Below, in pieces: positions 53,701 to 59,700 of a DNA stretch of 64,000 bases (position 1 is the first letter of the stretch; each line of letters starts with the position of its first letter). A program made the translations under genes and the position numbers. Below the pieces are notes generated by a model. It did no database searches and was not told where the DNA came from. It saw only the letters and a list, made by a program, of their open reading frames with translations. The DNA is from Anisus vortex (Eukaryota; Mollusca; Gastropoda; Planorbidae), in assembly GCA_949126835.1 (NCBI GenBank), contig OX421494.1, positions 18,089,538 through 18,153,537 on the forward strand, read 5' to 3'.

Positions 53701-56700
53701 ACTTTGGTCGGATGGTGAGCTGTTAATATTATTTAAAAAAATATGTTTGTGTTCTGTTGTTGTTAATACAGCGTAGATTGGTATTACTAATTATAATAAG
53801 AAATATATGCTGAAAATTATAGAGCGATAAAATTTACTGCTATATAGGGTTAAACAATGATTTTATCAGTCTTTAGGGACCAGACCAGACTTGTCATTAT
53901 TGGGAAAATTTATCGATGACCCACAAACAAATGAAACAGACAAACCCCATTATCCAATCAGGTATTTGACCCCCAGGGCCCTCGAGAGAAAAAAAAGATG
54001 CCGGTACGAGATCCTTTCTGGGCCCCCTCCCCCTTCCCCCTAACACACTTTTCTTTCTAACACTAGTTTACACTTGTCATCCTATCTAGATGATTTATTT
54101 GTATTAGTTGCGTTTGAAAAATCAGGACTCTTTTTAAAAGGTCTGTGTGTGGATCATTTTGTGAAACTGTCATAAGTGTTACCATTTACCATTAGATTGT
54201 AATCATTTCAATCGCAGCCTTACAGGTCTATTACAATTATACATTAAATCAAATTAATAGTTCTTAGTTTAAATTATTGTATATCTAATTGTTATTCCCC
54301 TTCAGTATTAATCAGAATTGATCTTGCAAATATTACAAATATGTATAAAATGGGAAAAGTGACTCTCACTGATGTGATGAGTAATTTGGTTGAAAAGAAC
54401 TAGAGAAGTATTGTAGGTTTTACAGTTGGACAATTAAATTGTCAATTAACTTGTCATAATTCATTTTAATATGGATTAATTTGAATGTGAAAATTGAGAG
54501 ATTAAATTGAGAATATGAGACACATTTTAAGGTAAGCTACTTATAGTTGTCACACCTACTTGATTTAATATTTGCGGACATATCTATGACAGGTGAAACT
54601 CTGTAATAAATAACAATATTTTATCAAGTCAATTCAAAAGACTTCAAGTTCAATGCGTTTTAAATTGTATATAAAAAGTAAAGTCTTAACGATGAACAAC
54701 TTCACAACTTTTCAATACGGTACTATAACAAAAAAGTACATAAATATACATCTTAATCGCATTTGATGCATGTCTGTTGAATCATTAATTATTTACAAAT
54801 ATACCCAAATCATTCATCTTTTGAATGCTTACTGTTTCGTGAAAAGATATAGTCAACACAAAATACATAAATAAGCCTACATGAATAATAAAAAAAACAG
54901 AGAAGAAAAATACTAGTTTTATTAAAACAGGGCTATCTTTTTCTTGGCAAAACTACGAATTGTCTTGCAATGACAATGCTGATACTAGCCAAGTTGTTCA
55001 GGCTATCCTGAATCTAAGGTAATTTTTGATGAGCTCAAGTTTACTGAAGCTTCTCTCTGTTCATGCAACTGTGGCCGGTGCTGTAAGGGACATCCTCGAA
55101 CTGACACTTATGTTAGGAAAAATACTTGGAATTTGCCATAGCATTTAACAGTTCCAATGCACCCAACTGTTCTTTACCAAAATTTGCATTGTAAACCATT
55201 GTTAGGTGAATTATTTCCTGAAGAAAGTCTTCACAACGTATGTCATTATAATACTTTTCTGCTAACTAAGCAGCTTTATACTTCAACTCTTCTTCTGACA
55301 TCTTTTGACAGTTCCAAAGAAAACTGAATGTGTCAGAAATATCTTTGACTGAATTGAACCGAACTGTAAACTGTAAGCCCTCCATTAACACTATCCAATA
55401 CAACATAAAATATGTGTTTTTGAAAGTGGGCTTCCTTAGGGCATTCTGTTTCATTCATCTCATTCTCATTTTCATCAGGTGTATCCTCATCATGAAATCT
55501 TGTTCTTTTTCTGGCAGTTGTATTGCTGTTCCTAAACAATTGTACTTCTATCTGCAGGTTGGCTGCAACAAGCTTAGCTTCATTATACTATACATTGCTT
55601 TCCAACTGTTTCACAAAGCCCCTAGTTGTGCATATTATAAGCTTTCTATGTTTGCAACTTCCATATCACAAGCATCACAAGCTTGAGAGACTTTGTTGCA
55701 GAAATCAATAGGGACTAGTACATTGTCCCACACGACTGACGTTATGATGCAAGTGAAACAACTGACAAAACATATTATACATTTCATGGATTTCGTTTCT
55801 GGTTTTCGGAGTAAGATTCAGCTTTAACAGGTCTTTCAAAGCCAACTCAACGACTGGTAGATGAGCTACAAATGGTTTTACACTTTCAACTCGATCTGGC
55901 TAGAAATGCCATGAAGCTTTGACAGTATTTTCCACGTCTTGAGGCTGCAACTGAATAATGTGTATTTAAGTTTGTCTAAAATTATGATACCTTCAACCTC
56001 GCCTCTTGGCTACCGCACAGGAGATCGTTAAAGTGTAAATCGATCGACTAACTAGCTTTGACTGCCGTACAAGTATGCAGCGATATCGAGTATTTAGGTC
56101 TCATACTAAGCTCACAGGGAGAACTGTAAGCCTGTAAGGCACATAGGTATATATTTGTAAGTGTCTCTGGAGAAAAATAATTTAAAAAAAGATATCCAAA
56201 TTGCTATTGAAAATAATTAGGCCCTATATTACAACTAAAGTATTCATTACATATTTAACAAAATGTTTAGTACACATTAAAAGAATATAAAAATTAAGGG
56301 CCACAAGTCTTAGTGCCACGTGAGATTGTAGAACATTTTGGGGCATCTAAATCTTAGCTTAATACCAACAATTCAAAAAAAAATACGTAATTGCCAATTT
56401 AATTTTAAATATTAATATTCGTGGGCTTCATGGGCCCCCAAAACTCTCATGGGCCCCGGTACGGCGTACCGGCTGTACCCCCCTCTCGTGGGGCCTGTTG
56501 ACCCCACCTCGAGCCGCCCACCTCTCTTGGATTAAGGTTTTATACTTTAATACTGAAGACGGCATTGATTTCAAAATGTGCACTAAACTAGAATTGACTA
56601 GGGACATGACCTTTCTAAAAGTCAACAACATTGGACTTGTTCTATTTCACGCTCCCCCGCAATGTTTCCGGAACGGCACTAATCCAGGTGTGTCTTGTGT

Positions 56701-59700
56701 CTGCGTTTCAGGTAAAAGTCTATCAGATCCTAGATGGCCGCGATATGACGTCATCAAAGAACGTGGTCCTCCTGGATGCCCAGAAGATTAGCCTTCACGG
56801 ACACGGCTGGCACGTGTTCAACGTCACCAGCGCCGTGCTAGCCTGGCATTACAGGACTAGGACCAATTACGGTAAATGGAAGCAGCGAATGTGTGTTTGT
56901 GTGTCTGTCAGAACTTTGCAACAACATAGCAACCACTAAACAATTATCTATCTATCTACCGCTCTATCAATATATCAATCTACCAATCTGTCAATCTACC
57001 AATCTATCAATCTACCAATCTACCAATCTATTAAACTATCAATCTATCAATCTATCTGTTGTATCCATCTATCTATATATCTTTCTTTCCCATAGATATA
57101 GGAAAATAGGATCTGTGTTGGTAATGCCGTTTCTTTAATGGAGCGCCTACTAAGTTTAGAAATATATTACCAAATCTATATCGAGTATTGTTACTGTTAT
57201 TTCTCTACCTGTATTGATAACTATTGCTGCCTTGCAGAGCTGATCAAACGCACGGGAATTGTGACTCATTCTATATAAATAGTTCCAAAACAGCCCATTC
57301 TGGAACCACTGTTATAGATAGATGAATGAAATGTAACTGAAACAAAATCTCTGCAGATTTGACCAAACAAAACTATGCCATGAAATAAGAAATAATCAAA
57401 ATGTTCGCGTAGATACCAAAAAAAAAATGAGATAAACACATTAAACGTTTTATCATTAGCCTGTCACATGAATATGACAATACATGAAAACGAAACAGGC
57501 AAGGTCTTATTCACCAGTGACTCAAAGACGTCACTTCCCTACTTACGTGAATGTATAGAATCCTACATTTTAACAAAGACTATAATAAGATGGACCGCTT
57601 GATTTGATATTTCTGCTATTTGATAACTCGAAACACTAAGTTTCGGAATTTCCGGTCGCACTCTGTCCTCTAGACTTCCGGTTTAGTAATTCGCTGTGAT
57701 TTTCTCAATGGAGAATTCAGATTGAAATCGAAAGTCTTTAGGGAAGTTTAGGAGTCATTAAAGACAGTGCTATTGGCATCGCACGGAAAAAACAAGTTTT
57801 AAGCTATAAAATAGAGCAAGCGGTCCATCTTCTTAAAGTCTTTGATTTTAATAAGATTCCCTAAAAAATTTGTTTGCATTTTTTCTCCTGAAAGGATTTT
57901 TGACTTTTTTTTAGTTACATTTCCTATGCATTGTCACCATTTTGTGTTCCCGGCTGGCTTCATGAAATAAACGGCTAGCTAGTTGTCTGCCCAAGCATGA
58001 TCATGAAATGAATATGTTTTTATGTGAATATACAATTTGTATGGACTGTTCGAAGATCACAATTAATTATGGAATTATGGGATATTAGCTCATGACAATG
58101 TAGAACTGTCGACATGACAGGAAGAGGAGTCAAAATTGATGGTCGAACAAAGTCTATCAAAACAAAATTAATTAATAAAGTAACAAAAAAAAGTTGTGAC
58201 TAACAAGTGTGCGGTTTTAGATGTTTAATGTGTAGGTTAGTCAATAATTAGATGACTTAGTTTTCTGAAATTTTGCTTTTTTAGGAAATTACTTCTTTGT
58301 TGTGAGATTTTGCTTAGATTGTAGAAAAGATTCTTTTTCACTGTTCAGCCTATCGACTTCCTTTTTTAACCTCTCAATTTCTGCTTTCAATTTTTTAACG
58401 TTGGCTGACTTGTTGGTCTTCTCTTGGGACAGCTCCAAATTGGCCATCTCCATCTGCGCCAGTTCGATTTGCTTGTTGAAGTAGTAAATTTCACAATCCA
58501 CCGACTGGTAGAGCCTTTTGGCCAGGAAGTCTATAGGGTCACTGGGCCGAACCTCGACAACGTCTCTCAGACAGGCTGGGAGGACTTTGCCCACGGCTTG
58601 TTGGAGATACAAGCTCTCGGCATTGGGCAAGAATGTAATACTTTGAATGTCCTCCTGTTCCGAGGAGTTTGCATCGGATGAAGTTGTTGGGGAATCCATT
58701 GAGGGAAAAAAAAAGGATAACTTCTGAGAACACTGAAACTTATTTAAGGAAGATTTTTATTGTCCTTTAGCATGCATTTTTTTCGAGGTGGATTTATAGC
58801 AAAAGTCTTCGTGTCATATTTTGTTCTGCTTCATTTTAAATGTTGACAAAGACTTTAGAGAGACTTCACGGTTCACTTATTAGTTCCATAGTACTCAAAG
58901 ATTTTATGTGTCAGCTTACAAAACTAATATTTCTTTTTGGGGATTTTGATGTAAAGGACTCACGTAAGCGATAAATATAACAGGATATGTTATGAATTTT
59001 GTCATGCCGAATTAAACATATTTTTATGCTACTATGGACAGAGGTGAGAGAATTATAGTACCTACATATACAAGAGCCTTGTTTTCTACATTATGGTGTA
59101 TCAGCTATGAAGTCTAGTCCCTCAAGGGGGGGGGACTAGACTATGTGGACTAGACTATGTGGACTAGCCATTTTGGAGCTAGACTTCTGCTCCCCAAAGT
59201 CTCTCCACAGTCTAATCCCACACCGACTGCAGCCAACACGTTGGCTTTGACTCGGCCATATTAGCATTAGTTATAGTTTTCAAGTTTCCTATATAGTTTG
59301 TGTTGAACGGTGCGAATTAGACAATTTTATTGACAGAATGCACAGCCTTGGCAACTTCTATTATTTATAATCACCAAGAGCTAATTATACTAAGAACATT
59401 GGATTTGTTGATTCTACCAATGATGTTATATGTATTAAACAAAACCAAGGTGGTGGACGTTGTTCATACCTTGTATGTTTTTCTTGTTTATTATACCAAG
59501 GATGTTTCACATTTTGATTATACCAAGGATGTTTCACCTTTTGATTATACCAAGGATGTTTCACATTTTGATTATACCAAGGATGTTTCACCTTTTGATT
59601 ATACCAACGATGTTTCACATTTTGATTATACCAAGGACGTTTTACATTTTGATTAAATCAAGAATGTTTTACATTTTAATTATACCAAGGCTGTTATATA

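Noticed and set aside
55266..55686. 118-codon plus-strand ORF
   Set aside because: The minus strand here carries recognisable hAT transposase remnants; the plus frame is its shadow.
56498..56711. Open frame directly upstream of ADMP exon 3 as coding
   Set aside because: It runs through a typical pyrimidine-rich acceptor into a different frame from VKVYQILD; exon 2 at 47288 supplies the in-phase partner.
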